DNA from: Paramoeba atlantica
Taxonomy: Eukaryota > Discosea
Length of the DNA: 64,000 nucleotides
Direction of reading: 5' to 3'
Assembly (NCBI GenBank): GCA_977017575.1
Contig: CDRNVI010000010.1
Span: 62,001 to 126,000 of the forward strand
Shown piece after piece: positions 8,285 to 18,704 of this stretch. Positions within the stretch are counted from its first letter, which is position 1. The number at the start of each line of letters is the position of its first letter. The notes under the pieces were generated by a model, which was given only the letters and a program-made list of their open reading frames with translations, made no database searches and was not told the DNA's origin. Both the position numbers and the translations under genes were made by a program.

Positions 8285-10480
8285 CTAGTTAGACGAAGTA
8301 CGTTTTTTTGCTACACCAATATTGGTTGCATTCACTTTTGAAGCAAAACGAAGCGAACTCACAGTTTCCGAAGCGTGTTCTTCCAAAGGGGACACGTTTA
8401 CCAGCATAAGCACTTTGCTACCCTCCCCTCCAAGATAGTTTTGCAACAAATACGTAAGCTTACTATTCCGATAAGGAACATGACTGGGAGCGTTGCAATC
8501 CGCATTTTCATGTAGCGCCTTCTCCCGTTGACCCAGAGCCAAAATGACGTCTCCTAAATGTGAAAGTGAACGATTAATCTGTACGGCTTCTTTAAAATGG
8601 TGACCTTGCACACCACTCTCCGAAACCCTCTCGGATCCTGCCAAATCTATGAGGCATAGGATTCCTGAAGTTTTTTGACCCATTTTTTGGTTTGTCCCTT
8701 CAATTTTCAATGTGAAAACACTGTGCGAGCGACTCGACCTTTCGTTTATCTTTGTACGTGCCGTAGTCCGATTTTGCATGGCAGTTCTAAGTAATTCTTC
8801 TAACTCATAGGGTGCTGTGACAGACACTACCCTTACTCCTGTTACGTTCGTGTCTTGTTTACCATCATGCCTAATTTCATGCTTTATTTCTCCACGATCT
8901 AGAATTGCCTTTTGATAGTCTTCAGAATCTACCAGAAGGTCACGTATAATATCGTTGTAAATTTCTACGAATGTGCAGCTCAAATTAAAATTCCACCCGA
9001 AGTTTGCAATTAATTGTTGTGTGGAATCAAAGATGCGCTCGACAGATCGCATAATGATTCCTGGTTTCTCAGGAGTTCCTTCCATCGTGTATGTCTTGCC
9101 ACTTCCTGTTTGACCATAAGCAAAAATGCAAACTTTGAAACCGTCCACAGCACTTTCGACAACGGGAGAGACACGTTCAAAAATTTCGTCCTGAGAGCAC
9201 TGAGGCGAAAAAACCGCGTCGTACTTAAATTGTATCGGCTTCTCAATTCGTGCCGTAGAAGTTGCGTTATCCCGACTCTGCCGAATTTCTATCATACGAT
9301 TGTCTATCTTGTCCGGATACTCCAAAGGAGCCTCAAACTTTGATCCAAGTGGAGGTCGTACGCGGCAGTAAACTCGGATATTACCTTTCAGCTCTTCAAT
9401 TTGGACTAATAATTTGCGTCGCGCTTGTTCTCCTTGAAGAATCAAAAGCTCTTTCTGCCTCTCCCTTTCGCTTAACTCGCACAAATTGCCTTGCGTGGCT
9501 CCTAATCGGCTTGTCATATCTTGCGTGAGTTTTTCTAGAGTTTCGACTCGAGACTTTAGAGTAATTACATGTTCATGCTGCCCAGTGAGCTCGTTTCTGA
9601 GAGCATTTGCGTCCGAAGTCTTAGTAGTCAGTTCTAGTTTTAGTGAGTCTGTGTATCTCTCCTTTTCCGTCAAAGTTAATTCTAACTCTTTCACTCTTTG
9701 CTGCGCGACGTTCATTTCATTGGACAGAGATTGATATTCTGCAGCTGCATCAGAAATGTTTGCTTTCTGTTCTTCATTCAAAACCTCAAACGACTTTATT
9801 TGGACTAATTGCTCTTGGATTTGATCGTGAAGAAGTTTAATTTCTTCATCCTTGTCTTTTATGGACTGAGTAAGAGTGCTTTCCGTTTGTTTTGATTCCG
9901 CGTATAAATTGTTAAGTTTCTCTTCAATGGAGCATATGGAAATGCTGTGCTTTGATTCTGCCTCTGCGAACAGTTTTTCTTGCTTTTCTACATTTCCCTT
10001 GAGAAGCTCTTCTTTTTCATTAGCCGATTTTCTAAACTCGTAAAGCTTTGCATCTTTTTCATTTAGCTGAGCCACATACCGAGACTCCTGTTGACGTTGA
10101 TCTTCGGCGGCAAGCTCTTGAAATTCGATAAATTTCTGTTTCTCTTCCTCCATTTGCTCTTCCAGTTGTTGTTTCTGGTGTTGCAATGTAAATATTTCAT
10201 TCAACTGTTTTTGTTCTGTCATAGCGACATCCAGAGCTATCTTCTCACTTTCTTTTTGTAGTTTTGTGTGGGCGGCTTCTAGTTTACTGTACTGCGTAGC
10301 CACTGGCTTTGAAGTACCTTGTGATCTTACTGCTATTCGACCACGTGGAGCGGAGGTTGTAATTGAACGGCCTCGTGCTGAAGTAGCCCGACGTTTTGGA
10401 TCCCTCTCGACAGGCTGCGATACGGACCTTTCGGCGGGCCTTTTTATACTCACCGACCCGGTTTTTGCTGCAAGTGGCAT
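8285..10480 (-). CDS. Kinesin-14 family, C-terminal motor
   Basis: The 731-residue protein has three regions. A basic, Ser/Arg-rich tail spans residues 1-60. A long heptad-rich coiled coil runs from about 65 to 365. The motor domain is at the C-terminus. The neck-motor junction reads ELKGNIRVYCRVRPPL, the signature of minus-end-directed kinesin-14 motors. The P-loop is GQTGSGKT (about residue 460), switch I is NERSSRSHS and switch II is LIDLAGSERV. All nucleotide-binding motifs are intact, so ATPase activity is expected. Family members crosslink or focus spindle microtubules, and kinetoplastids have several. The ATG at 10480 follows a pyrimidine tract and an AG. The class call is strong; the specific orthologue is not. 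Confidence 0.92.
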   Translation of the reverse strand: MPLAAKTGSVSIKRPAERSVSQPVERDPKRRATSARGRSITTSAPRGRIAVRSQGTSKPVATQYSKLEAAHTKLQKESEKIALDVAMTEQKQLNEIFTLQHQKQQLEEQMEEEKQKFIEFQELAAEDQRQQESRYVAQLNEKDAKLYEFRKSANEKEELLKGNVEKQEKLFAEAESKHSISICSIEEKLNNLYAESKQTESTLTQSIKDKDEEIKLLHDQIQEQLVQIKSFEVLNEEQKANISDAAAEYQSLSNEMNVAQQRVKELELTLTEKERYTDSLKLELTTKTSDANALRNELTGQHEHVITLKSRVETLEKLTQDMTSRLGATQGNLCELSERERQKELLILQGEQARRKLLVQIEELKGNIRVYCRVRPPLGSKFEAPLEYPDKIDNRMIEIRQSRDNATSTARIEKPIQFKYDAVFSPQCSQDEIFERVSPVVESAVDGFKVCIFAYGQTGSGKTYTMEGTPEKPGIIMRSVERIFDSTQQLIANFGWNFNLSCTFVEIYNDIIRDLLVDSEDYQKAILDRGEIKHEIRHDGKQDTNVTGVRVVSVTAPYELEELLRTAMQNRTTARTKINERSSRSHSVFTLKIEGTNQKMGQKTSGILCLIDLAGSERVSESGVQGHHFKEAVQINRSLSHLGDVILALGQREKALHENADCNAPSHVPYRNSKLTYLLQNYLGGEGSKVLMLVNVSPLEEHASETVSSLRFASKVNATNIGVAKKRTSSN

Positions 10481-10487
10481 GCAAAGT

Positions 10488-10516
10488 CTATACGTATTGT
10501 GAAAAGAAAAGGAGAA
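10488..10516 (-). promoter_or_regulatory. Candidate trans-splicing acceptor of the kinesin gene
   Basis: On the minus strand a pyrimidine run (ctccttttcttttcac) is followed by acgtatAG, eight bases before the ATG. This fits a spliced-leader acceptor. It is inferred from sequence only. Confidence 0.35.
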
Positions 10517-10786
10517 TATCTAAGAGAAGAATAGTGCAATGCTCTTGATCTCTTGCTCGTACACGTGCTGCTACATGATACACTTGTACTTGATATGAGT
10601 ACATGATAGACACTTCTACACGTAAACACATACATGTGCACGTACGTATACATGTGTTACTTGTAAAAACATGAATGCGCGATCGGCGAAAAACATTTCA
10701 TACATCACTAGACGAGTATATATTAAATATACTGTAGTCTATAGTATAATCTATAGTATTACTCTATAATAGAGTAAATATGCTAT
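10517..10786. other. Intergenic, low-complexity
   Basis: The stretch is rich in acatg/tacacgtg permutations and AT-rich near 10700-10790. No gene or clear tandem unit is seen. Confidence 0.4.
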
Positions 10787-11158
10787 TTACTTTTTAAATT
10801 TGGAGCGCCCTTTCGGACGAGGTCGAGTCATTCCATATTTCGGCAGAGATTTGTGAAAGTCCCATACACGTTCATAGTTAATAAGCTTTTGCTGTGTGTC
10901 CATATTTTTTTCTTTAGTGCCTATGTATTTCATCTCAAAAGGATGGCAACAAACATGAAAATAATGCCTTGCCGAAGCAGCTTTTTCCTGTATTCTTTTG
11001 CAAAGGGAACAACGAAAAAGAAGAATGCTGGAAAATCGAATACGTCGTGAAGGGTCGTGCCTTGGCCCTTGCTTATAGATTTGGGGAGCGCGATATGCGC
11101 CAGCTACAGAAGGACGTCGCCCTCGATGCAGCGATGCGCTTGCAAAGAAGCTATTCAT
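10787..11158 (-). CDS. Small basic protein with zinc-knuckle-like cysteines, possibly mitochondrial
   Basis: From the ATG at 11158 the protein has 123 residues (an upstream ATG at 11215 would add 19). The N-terminus MNSFFASASLHRGRRPS looks like a mitochondrial presequence. A CSLC...HYFHVCCH cluster in the middle could bind zinc, and the C-terminus is strongly basic (RPRPKGRSKFKK). This pattern is common in mitochondrial ribosomal proteins, but I recognise no family. The strand matches the cluster. Confidence 0.45.
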   Translation of the reverse strand: MNSFFASASLHRGRRPSVAGAYRAPQIYKQGPRHDPSRRIRFSSILLFRCSLCKRIQEKAASARHYFHVCCHPFEMKYIGTKEKNMDTQQKLINYERVWDFHKSLPKYGMTRPRPKGRSKFKK

Positions 11159-11254
11159 TTTCTCGTTACTATAAGTTGCTGATAAAAAATAACAAGAAGA
11201 ATATACATGTAGCATATCTTTAACCCCCAGTTGATGAATTCAACTTCGTCTAAG

Positions 11255-11425
11255 CTAACAATCTAGCGACCCCGATAAATTTAAAACTACAGTACAAGCT
11301 ACAAATAGACCATAAAAGGCTGCGTGCCTCCATCCTTGACCTCCCCATGAACGCAGTCGAAAAAATCCGGAACTCGTTTCATCGACTTTGCCAAGAGCTC
11401 GGTTGGGTGGGCGTTTGCATTTCAT
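11255..11425 (-). CDS. Very small C-terminal-anchor membrane protein candidate
   Basis: This is a 56-residue ORF from the ATG at 11425. A basic N-terminus (KCKRPPNRALGKV) leads to a C-terminal hydrophobic segment (HAAFYGLFVACTVVLNL). Upstream on the minus strand, ggatttgtgcAG precedes the ATG by about 30 bases and could be a splice-leader acceptor. Size and layout resemble small inner-membrane subunits of respiratory complexes. No homologue is recognised. Confidence 0.35.
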   Translation of the reverse strand: MKCKRPPNRALGKVDETSSGFFRLRSWGGQGWRHAAFYGLFVACTVVLNLSGSLDC

Positions 11426-11943
11426 TGTTTTCAAGAGGAAAGTAAAGAGTTTCTGCACAAATCCAAATCATTCCGGATTGCCCCGGACGGTCACTGGCAA
11501 GCGAGACCCTTCACATGGGCCCCATTCCATTCCCCCATGGATCTCCCGTTTTTTGAGTTTGTTTTTTGAATTTAGACCACCGAGGACCTTTTATAATTTT
11601 TTCCTTTATTACTGAGTTCCTACTTATTTTTGTTCACTTTTTTCCAAAAATCAAGGGTAGAGCGATAGTTATACCACCGCAGTGTGTACATATCGAAAGA
11701 GAAGTTGTTAGTAGAGAGGCGGAAAAAAAGACCCAAAACCTAAAATTAGGTCAAAAGGGACCTTTCTCTCCCAAAAAATTCAAGATGTTTTACGGGGAAA
11801 AGGTCACTTCAACTTTCCAAACTTGCATTAATTCTCTACCGAAAAGGTTTGAATCAAACCCATCAGTTTTGTAAAAGAACGTGAGGAAGAACGTCATGAA
11901 CTCATCTTCAGGAAGAGGTTATCATTGTTTCGATAATTTCCCC
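11426..11943. other. Intergenic region beside the hAT element
   Basis: No gene is supported. Around 11490-11545 lies a GC-richer patch (gggccccattccattccccc). The 11757-11790 stretch matches the repeat at 6925-6960. Confidence 0.4.
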
Positions 11944-12659
11944 TTTTTGCCATACATCTCCGTAGTAAGGTACTTTGTATTAAATGAAGTACGGACCCCC
12001 AATTTCGTACTACTAAGTACTTAGTCCCGTACTATCCGTACTAATTATAGTGTTACCTATGGAAACCTTATCTTGTGTTCGCTCGAGATAATATCCTGTG
12101 CTTAAAAAGTACTGTGGTGTCGCTCGGGGATGTATTTCGTTTTCAGGCTGATAGATACGGAATATGCGACTACGTTGGATGGCTCCGCCCACATGGATGT
12201 TTCTTGTCACATGGATTGCTCTGGCCTACATTGTATGTACATATTGTAGTAGTAAATATTTAGATGAAATATAGATGTATTAACAAATATGTTGTACAAA
12301 AAGATTGTAAACCATTTTTGAACGATCCGAGACATATAATGTGGAAATATGGCATACAGTGTCGTACAAATACATCTCTCGTAAGGTAAGATGATGGTGC
12401 ACATGAATAGACATTCAAACATCCATGTTTATTGATGTTTTAGCACATACATATAGCACATACATATAATAAATACAAATAGTAAATAATGAAGCAAATA
12501 AATGTATATGGCGAACTGTAAAGTTACATTACGTAGATACATTACGTTTACAAAGGGGAAAAACAAGATGAACACAAGGAGATCACGGAAAAAACCCACG
12601 TAAACGTTTCGAAAAATTTATAGCCTTCAATATCAAAAATGTTAACGGTCGAAAAAGTT

Positions 12660-13543
12660 TTAAACGAAATGAAAATATAGCACACAACGTTCACGGATAT
12701 AGCACTTTTCACTTTCTTGCTCTTCATCTGAATCGCCACTTTCCAGGAGATCAAAATCGCCTTCGGATAACTCGCATTCCATATTCGGACTCTGCGTCAT
12801 TTGCTTCATCTTATCCAGGTTTCCTCGCAAAAAAATTCGATCAGCAATAACGCGGGGAGGAAGTCTTGATTGGCGAGGGTTATACATGTATGCCAAGATG
12901 GAGAGACATGAATCACATTTCGTTACAAGGAGCGGGGTCCAAACGTAGTGCCGGGCGGCGAAAGCAACAGATGGAAAGAGTCTATCGCCAGCAGTTCACC
13001 AGTAATCGTACTCGTTGTGGTGTATGGATGGATTCCATTCAAAGTCAGTGCAGGTGACGTACGCTTGCCACTCTATATCAGTAATTGAAAATATTTTGTT
13101 TTGATCATTGAGAGATCCCAAACTTCGATCGAAAAGGTTGTTCGCCCTCTCAGCGCTAATACACTTCATATTGTAAGGACGAGCAAATTCGGAAATAGAA
13201 ATGGGGTCGAACCAAACGATATCTTTCCAGAATTCCATGTTGTGATTCTTGGAGAGCCGAGCCATGTGATGTTTGAGCGACTCTTTAAGTCCCTCAGGTC
13301 CTATTCCTTCTTCTGAGTCCTCAAACAACTGTTCCAAAGTTTCAGCAACATGCGTTGCCGTCGGTTTCCCATTTAAGTCAGAAAATTTGTTTAGTGCTAC
13401 ATACAGAATCTTACAGTCTTTAAGGAATGATGAGCAGGAATCACGGATACCATCAACGCCGTAACGGGCAATTAGCTTTGAGCATTTTACAATAGACTGA
13501 GAGGTTGTACTTTTTTTGTTCAGTTCAGCTTCTATAAACGCAT
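12660..13543 (-). pseudogene. hAT transposase, C-terminal dimerisation part
   Basis: The minus frame runs through KCSKLIARYGVDGI and EQLFEDSEEG to HNEYDYW, then a single TGA (12996-12998). It continues in the same frame as AGDRLFPSVAFAARHYVW, then CLSILAYMYNPRQSRLPP and FLRGNLDKM. W-x(n)-LFP-x-LA-x-A with a following conserved helix and an acidic tail is the hAT C-terminal dimerisation domain. The TGA makes this copy defective unless stop-readthrough occurs. The segment joins the 15603-16404 segment in frame once the pogo insert and one TA are removed. Confidence 0.75.
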
Positions 13544-15602
13544 TACCGTTACCCCCCCTTACTTATCCAGGTACGCTACTTATCACAAAATCCCAAACCT
13601 TACTTATCCGCAAGGATAAGTAGCGTACCTGGACCTTGGCCTTTTTTCCGAACTTTTTTATTGTTTTAGATTTGAGGTAGCTGTACAATGCGTTGCTATT
13701 TTAAAGTATTTATCTATCTACAACTCTTGAATTCTTTTTTCTACAACTCATCCCCCCCCTCTCTCTCTCTGAATGTCTGACTTGAATCGGCTGGTTTTTC
13801 ATGCAGGGCAGGTCCGCAACGCACTCTTACCACAAGAGGCGGTTGTCGTAATTCCGGATCCGAATGCCGTAGTCAATGTTATCCCAAACGTTGAACTACT
13901 GGCCCATGCTCAAGTTGAACAAGACCGTCCACGGAAAAGTCGGGTCGAGCTTACTATCCAGCAGAAACTTAACATTTGTGCTGCAATAGAAGCTATGAAG
14001 CCCGAAGCAACAGTTGCCGCAGAGTTTCGCATCACTCCTTTGTCGATTTGCGAACGTTTGTCGCCGTCGTGTAAACGGTTGCACTCAACTCGTTCCGACA
14101 GATGCTGATGAACGGGTCCGAAACTTTCTCGAGATGATGACTCTGATGAACGTCGATCGCAGAGGTTACTCTGTCATCCTCACGGGTGATGAGACCGGAG
14201 TTGTGTGGGAACCTGTAAGTAGTGTTACAATTGAACTTCGTGGGACGCGGCGGGTGCGAGTTCGCACAGCCGGAACGGAACGCCAAATGACGACAGCTTT
14301 TTTCGCGGCGCGCTCCGTTCGAGGCGCGGGTGGCGTTTGGGACCATACCATGTTGCCCCCTCATCTCATCTGGCAGGCGCAGTCCTCCACAGGCCCCATC
14401 TCTCGGGAAATCAACGCGGCAGCTGTAAAGTACCGTTGTACTGCCACCACAACTGCATCGGGGTGGACAAATGACGACTCTTTTCTGGCATGGCTTCAAA
14501 GAGAGTTGTTAGACCATGCGCGTTATCCTCCGCGACAAACTTTACTTGTGATTGACCTCTATGCTGCTCATCGAACTCACAAAATTCTTTCTTACCTTCG
14601 TGAGCGAGAGGTTGATGTCTTGTTCATTCCTTCAGGTTGCACCTCGCTCATCCAACTCATGGATGTTGCAGTCAACCGAGCGTTCAAGCACCATTACCGG
14701 GATAAATTTTCTACCTGGCGTGCCTCTCAGAACGGGTTTCGCCGCCCCACGCGTCAGAAAATCACGCGTTTTGTCACTGAAGCGCTACAGTCCTTTCCTG
14801 CAGTAGAAGCCTATCGTGTGGAATTTGAACGAAAGCTCTCATCCCACCTTCTACGAGGCGCAGAAACAATTTCCCCCCAACGGGTACAATCTCTACGTGG
14901 TAGTACCCTTGTGGTTGGTGCAACGCCTGCAGAAGCTGCTTTGGAGACAGAAGTCGTCTCCAATGCTTTTCAGCAGCTTTCTTTCGGTGAGGAAGTGATT
15001 GATGCGGATACTGATCAATGAGCGCTTTTTGATATAAAATTGTGTGCACTCGGGCGTAATATGATAATTTTATAATATGAGAATAGATTCAATTGAGGCA
15101 TATCGAATATTTTTCGTTCGTTTTTACTCCTGGGTTGGTCGGAATGTCATTCTATAAAAATATTATTCCTCATATTTTTCTGGTTTTTTTTCCATGCTTT
15201 TACATGCCATCAACAACCAGCAACGACTACACTTTTTCCCCCCGCTTATTTCTTGTCATGTAATTAGCACTACTTTTTTTCGTGTTCTATGATGTTGTTC
15301 TTATAATGTGCATGACATTCTCTTAGCCTTCATTTGTGTCAGAATCAAGTTTCACACTCGCGTTGTTTTTTATGTACCTTGTATATTTCGATTACTTCTC
15401 TCTGTTTGTTGTACAACTTTGTTTTCTCTATGTTATTGATTTCATTTATGGCAGGACGCTTCCGAAAACCACTCACCAACCTAAGGTACACTACTCAGGC
15501 ACGCTACTTAGCCAGGTACGCTACTTATCCAGGCACGCTACTTATCACAAAATCACTGATTTTGGGGTCAAAATGCGGGATAAGTAAGGGGGGGGTAACG
15601 GT
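13544..15602. mobile_element. pogo/Tigger-type transposon, copy 1
   Basis: The element spans 13546-15600, with ends CCGTTACCCCCCCTTACTTA and its inverse, bounded by TA duplications (13544-13545 and 15601-15602). Internal motifs related to gctacttatcc repeat near both ends. It sits inside the hAT transposase gene. Removing it with one TA joins hAT codons ...AIN..A FIEAEL in frame, so the insertion is younger than the hAT copy and landed when the frame was open. Confidence 0.85.
13773..15021 (+). pseudogene. DDE_1 (pogo/Tigger) transposase, copy 1, internally deleted
   Basis: Two plus-strand pieces are seen. At 13773-14108 there is a helix-turn-helix start (VELTIQQKLNICAAIEA) that breaks after EFRITPL. 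At 14014-15021 a second frame contains NVCRRRVNGCTQLV and the catalytic core: first Asp in LTGDETGVVWEP, second in LLVIDLYAAHRT, third in CTSLIQLMDVAVNRAF. Compared with copy 2 (46275-47343), a stretch between the two DNA-binding helices is missing and the frame shifts. The catalytic triad D-D-D is intact but the protein as encoded is broken. Confidence 0.8.
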
Positions 15603-16404
15603 AATGGTATCAATATTGTTGGCTATGAACTCCATTGCTACGAACTTATCCTGGCACCAACGCGTGACACCACCTAGTTTGGGAGTTTCGACGCCCTGCG
15701 ATTTCGAAGCTCTATCTAATGCAGCTAGAACAGCCCCTCCATGTTCCTGCAAAATGCTACATTTCTCATCCCAAGTTAAAGCTGAAACGCTTAATTTTTC
15801 TAGCAGACTCTCAGATTCACTTGGAATAACTGTTTTTAAGATTACGAGACTGTCCAAAAGACCGTTTTCGAGCCCCGAATGATACTTTTTTAAACATCTA
15901 TCCCCGAACCTGCTGCAATAGGTTCGAAAATTCGATGAAGCCGTGACAAAAGTCTCATCAGATTTCGCAAGCTTTATTCCTAAAGCAATACATTTGTACT
16001 TGTCTTTAGATGCACTGGGTTTTCCAGCAGAGCAAAAAGCCTGGGCGAAAGCTTTCTTGAATTTAAAGGCAGGGGATTCCTCATAGGACTTGAAGGCCGT
16101 GTTGCACACACAGTTTATCATGTGACCTATGCAGGAAAGCAAAGCTGGGAACTGCTTGGCGCAAACCGTGCTCGAAGTTCATGAGATCATCACTTCCAAC
16201 TTGGTCTGTTCTCTCATAAATGTCCCGCAAATGTCCTTCACAATACAATCTGGCCACATGATTAACGGCGCTACCGTCAACCATTAGAAACTTCTTCTTC
16301 AGTGGTCAGAGCCAATGTTAATAGTCAAACTACTAACCAGTGTTTTTGCCATGAGCTTCCCATCAAATGCCTTGTATTGTGGTGAGTACATAGGCGGAAG
16401 AGCA
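15603..16404 (-). pseudogene. hAT transposase, middle part, frameshifted
   Basis: Reading from 16404 down, one frame gives ALPPMYSPQYKAFDGKLMAK, continues to TLVSS, then stops. A second frame gives FLMVDGSAVNHVARLY (a hAT second catalytic-Asp type motif) through QVGSDDLMNFEHGL. A third frame, from about 16142, gives CIGHMINCVCNTAFK and later PKLGGVTRWCQDKFVAMEFI. At least two frameshifts separate these blocks. The C-H-x2-N and TRW motifs are typical of hAT transposases. It is non-functional as it stands. Confidence 0.7.
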
Positions 16405-18026
16405 TACAGTCCAGGTACTGGTTTCCCCCCCAGGCTCCTGAGCACACCGTAAGAGCTTTTGACCTAATTCCTTCGGCATTCAACAGATCTCGAAAAAGTA
16501 GAACGTTTCCCGTCGTTTGTTTGCCCATCACCCCCCCTGGGTCAAAAATATTTTGAAAACACACGAAAAAATAGCATAATTTTACCAAAAAAATCCAATA
16601 TTTCAAAAAATTAGGAGTTTTTTATTCAAATATGGTTTCTTATTCTATGAATTTGAGGGATGCCCCCGTTAAATCTACTAAAGGTCAGTACTCCAACTCG
16701 CCGAAAAACAAGACACACCATATTACCCATAAAACTTCGCGATGTGCACTCCCAGAGCGCCTTGAAATTGTCCGCCAATATAAAAAAGGAAATTCGATTC
16801 ATACTTTAGCTAAAAATTTTGGCAGGGACAGAAAGACTGTCCGTGAAATTCTGTCTACGTGGAAGTCTAAAAGTCCACTAGGACCCAAACCCCACCCAGG
16901 CCCTGGTTTTTCTGTGTCTACGAAGCCATTCAGGGCGGCACTCGTCAAAGTTGTTGACGATGCTAACAAAACAATCGATGGCTGCCAATCCTTTCCTTGG
17001 GTACATAACGAAAAGATTAAAAAGGGGTTTCATTGCTCTCTAAGCACAATAAAGAAAACTCTACGTTCATTAAATTACCTACTACAAGCAAAAGCACCTA
17101 GCTGCGAGTTAAAGCAACATCACAAAGAGGCCCGCTTAAGTCTAGCAGAGTCTTTATTGTCCTTTCCCAAAGAAAAATTAGATTCTATAATTTGGACGGA
17201 CGAAAAAAAATTTACATGTGGTTCAAAGACTTACTCTCGCTTTTTTATCGGAAAGAAAGGATGTACTAAAATTAAAATGAGGAGAAACAACCGATGGTTT
17301 GGTGGTAAAGGTGTCATGATATGGATGGGAATCAGTGTGAAACACGGCCCTTTTTTGCATTTGTTTTCATCCCAATCGCAAGGTAAAAAAATTAGGGATG
17401 CAAGTTCCGTGAAGGGTGAAACGATTCTCGTTGAGTGTTTTTCAAAAAGGGGGGGTATTCTTGAATATTTAGTTGAAAATAGAGAACAAGCGATTGTGCA
17501 AATGGACAATGCGGCCACGCATAACAAAACGAAGCGTGTCCTTTTCGAAAAAGGAATTACTCGATTGGAGTGGCCAACACTCTCTCCTGACCTCAATCCG
17601 ATCGAGAATGTTTGGTCAATAATGGACCGAATTGTAAAAGACATTCTGAAGCCAGAGACTGAAACACAGCTCCGGAAGGCAATAAAGAAAGCCTTCATGA
17701 TGCTTAAGCGTCATCCTTATCGACGTAAGTCTTAAATTGCATAAATTCAGTACCTAAACGCTTGCGAATAGTGCAGAGCGTTCAAGGAGACCATTGTGGG
17801 TATTACTATAGGAATTCATACACCTTTTTTGTCATTTTTTACCAACATTGTTTTTGAAATTTGCCATCTTTGATCACACCCACCCAGAACCGAGGGGGGG
17901 TGATGGGCAAACAAACGACGGGAAACGCTCTACTTTTTCGAGATCTGTTGAATGCCGAAGGAACTAGGTCAAAAGCTCTTACGGTGTGCTCAGGAGCCTG
18001 GGGGGGAAACCAATACCTGGACTGTA
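16405..18026. mobile_element. Tc1/mariner-type transposon with 131-bp inverted repeats
   Basis: The element spans 16407-18024, with TA duplications at 16405-16406 and 18025-18026. The terminal repeats (16407-16537 and 17894-18024) begin CAGTCCAGGTA. They are 131 bp with three visible mismatches, and each ends internally in a seven-base C/G run. The insert lies in the hAT transposase, and its removal with one TA restores the frame (IGPKEY joined to ALPPMY). The near-identical repeats and intact transposase indicate that this is the youngest insertion of the nest. Confidence 0.9.
16632..17735 (+). CDS. Tc1/mariner-type transposase, intact
   Basis: The 367-residue ORF from the ATG at 16632 has three parts. 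An N-terminal helix-turn-helix reads SIHTLAKNFGRDRKTVREIL (about residues 55-75). A second DNA-binding region follows. The catalytic core has D1 in IIWTDEKKF, D2 in IVQMDNAATHNK, and E in WPTLSPDLNPIENVW. I count 32 residues between D2 and E, against 34 in canonical Tc1 (DD34E). No stop or frameshift is seen, and the full length is normal for the family. It is encoded opposite to the host genes, between the element's 131-bp repeats. The enzyme would cut and paste the element at TA sites. It is probably competent or recently so. Confidence 0.9.
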   Translation: MVSYSMNLRDAPVKSTKGQYSNSPKNKTHHITHKTSRCALPERLEIVRQYKKGNSIHTLAKNFGRDRKTVREILSTWKSKSPLGPKPHPGPGFSVSTKPFRAALVKVVDDANKTIDGCQSFPWVHNEKIKKGFHCSLSTIKKTLRSLNYLLQAKAPSCELKQHHKEARLSLAESLLSFPKEKLDSIIWTDEKKFTCGSKTYSRFFIGKKGCTKIKMRRNNRWFGGKGVMIWMGISVKHGPFLHLFSSQSQGKKIRDASSVKGETILVECFSKRGGILEYLVENREQAIVQMDNAATHNKTKRVLFEKGITRLEWPTLSPDLNPIENVWSIMDRIVKDILKPETETQLRKAIKKAFMMLKRHPYRRKS

Positions 18027-18704
18027 TTCCTTGGGACCGATATACAAAACACATAGCAATATATGCTCCCCTTTCATTCGATCAATACCGGCGTCAATGG
18101 CGGCTCCAAAGTACAGATACTTGTCAATATCTGTCTTTAGAATATCCCAGAGTTCATCTGCCAGAACAGATTCGTACTCATGCAGTTTTCCAGTCTTCTT
18201 TGGAAAAAATGTAAGAAATTGCTGAATCGTGAAGTTGGATGGCCATTGCTCAAGGAAAGATCGAACAAACGTCAAGAACTGCCGCGAAGGAATGTTCATG
18301 AGTGCATGCATGCAAGGAACAGTGCGAGTAGCGTAAATCTCGGCCTCCTTGTTGCTTGTCAAGGCGACCTGAACGGCTGTAGCTTGCTCTCGCTTCACTC
18401 GGACTTCACATTCTCTGCGATGATGTTGATAATGATTCCGCGTCCGACAGTGAGACTCGAAACGGCAGCCAGGAGCAGTACACTTGTAGTGGCAGTCATG
18501 GCCCATGCCGTCAACGGGCATCGCGTCGTGGTTGTGAAGACAATTTGCGGAGCACCGTACTACCTCAAAATTCGGTACTGCCCCTTCTTGCATAAGACCA
18601 CTAGGGGGTATCGCACGCTGCGTAGCGTGTAAAGTAGAAGGGGGTGATAGACTTGCCTCACTTTCGTCGGAGCCCACCACACTACCGCGTGGTTTGCTAG
18701 GCAT
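18027..18704 (-). pseudogene. hAT transposase, N-terminal part
   Basis: The frame runs from the ATG at 18704. A cysteine/histidine-rich zinc finger region (CLHNHDAMP, HDCHYKCTAPGCRFESHC, NHYQHHRREC) occupies about residues 50-105. A helical segment follows, then YLYFGAAIDAGIDRMKGEH, which carries the probable first catalytic Asp. The frame then meets the TA where the Tc1-type element inserted. This part has no lesion of its own. Confidence 0.7.
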
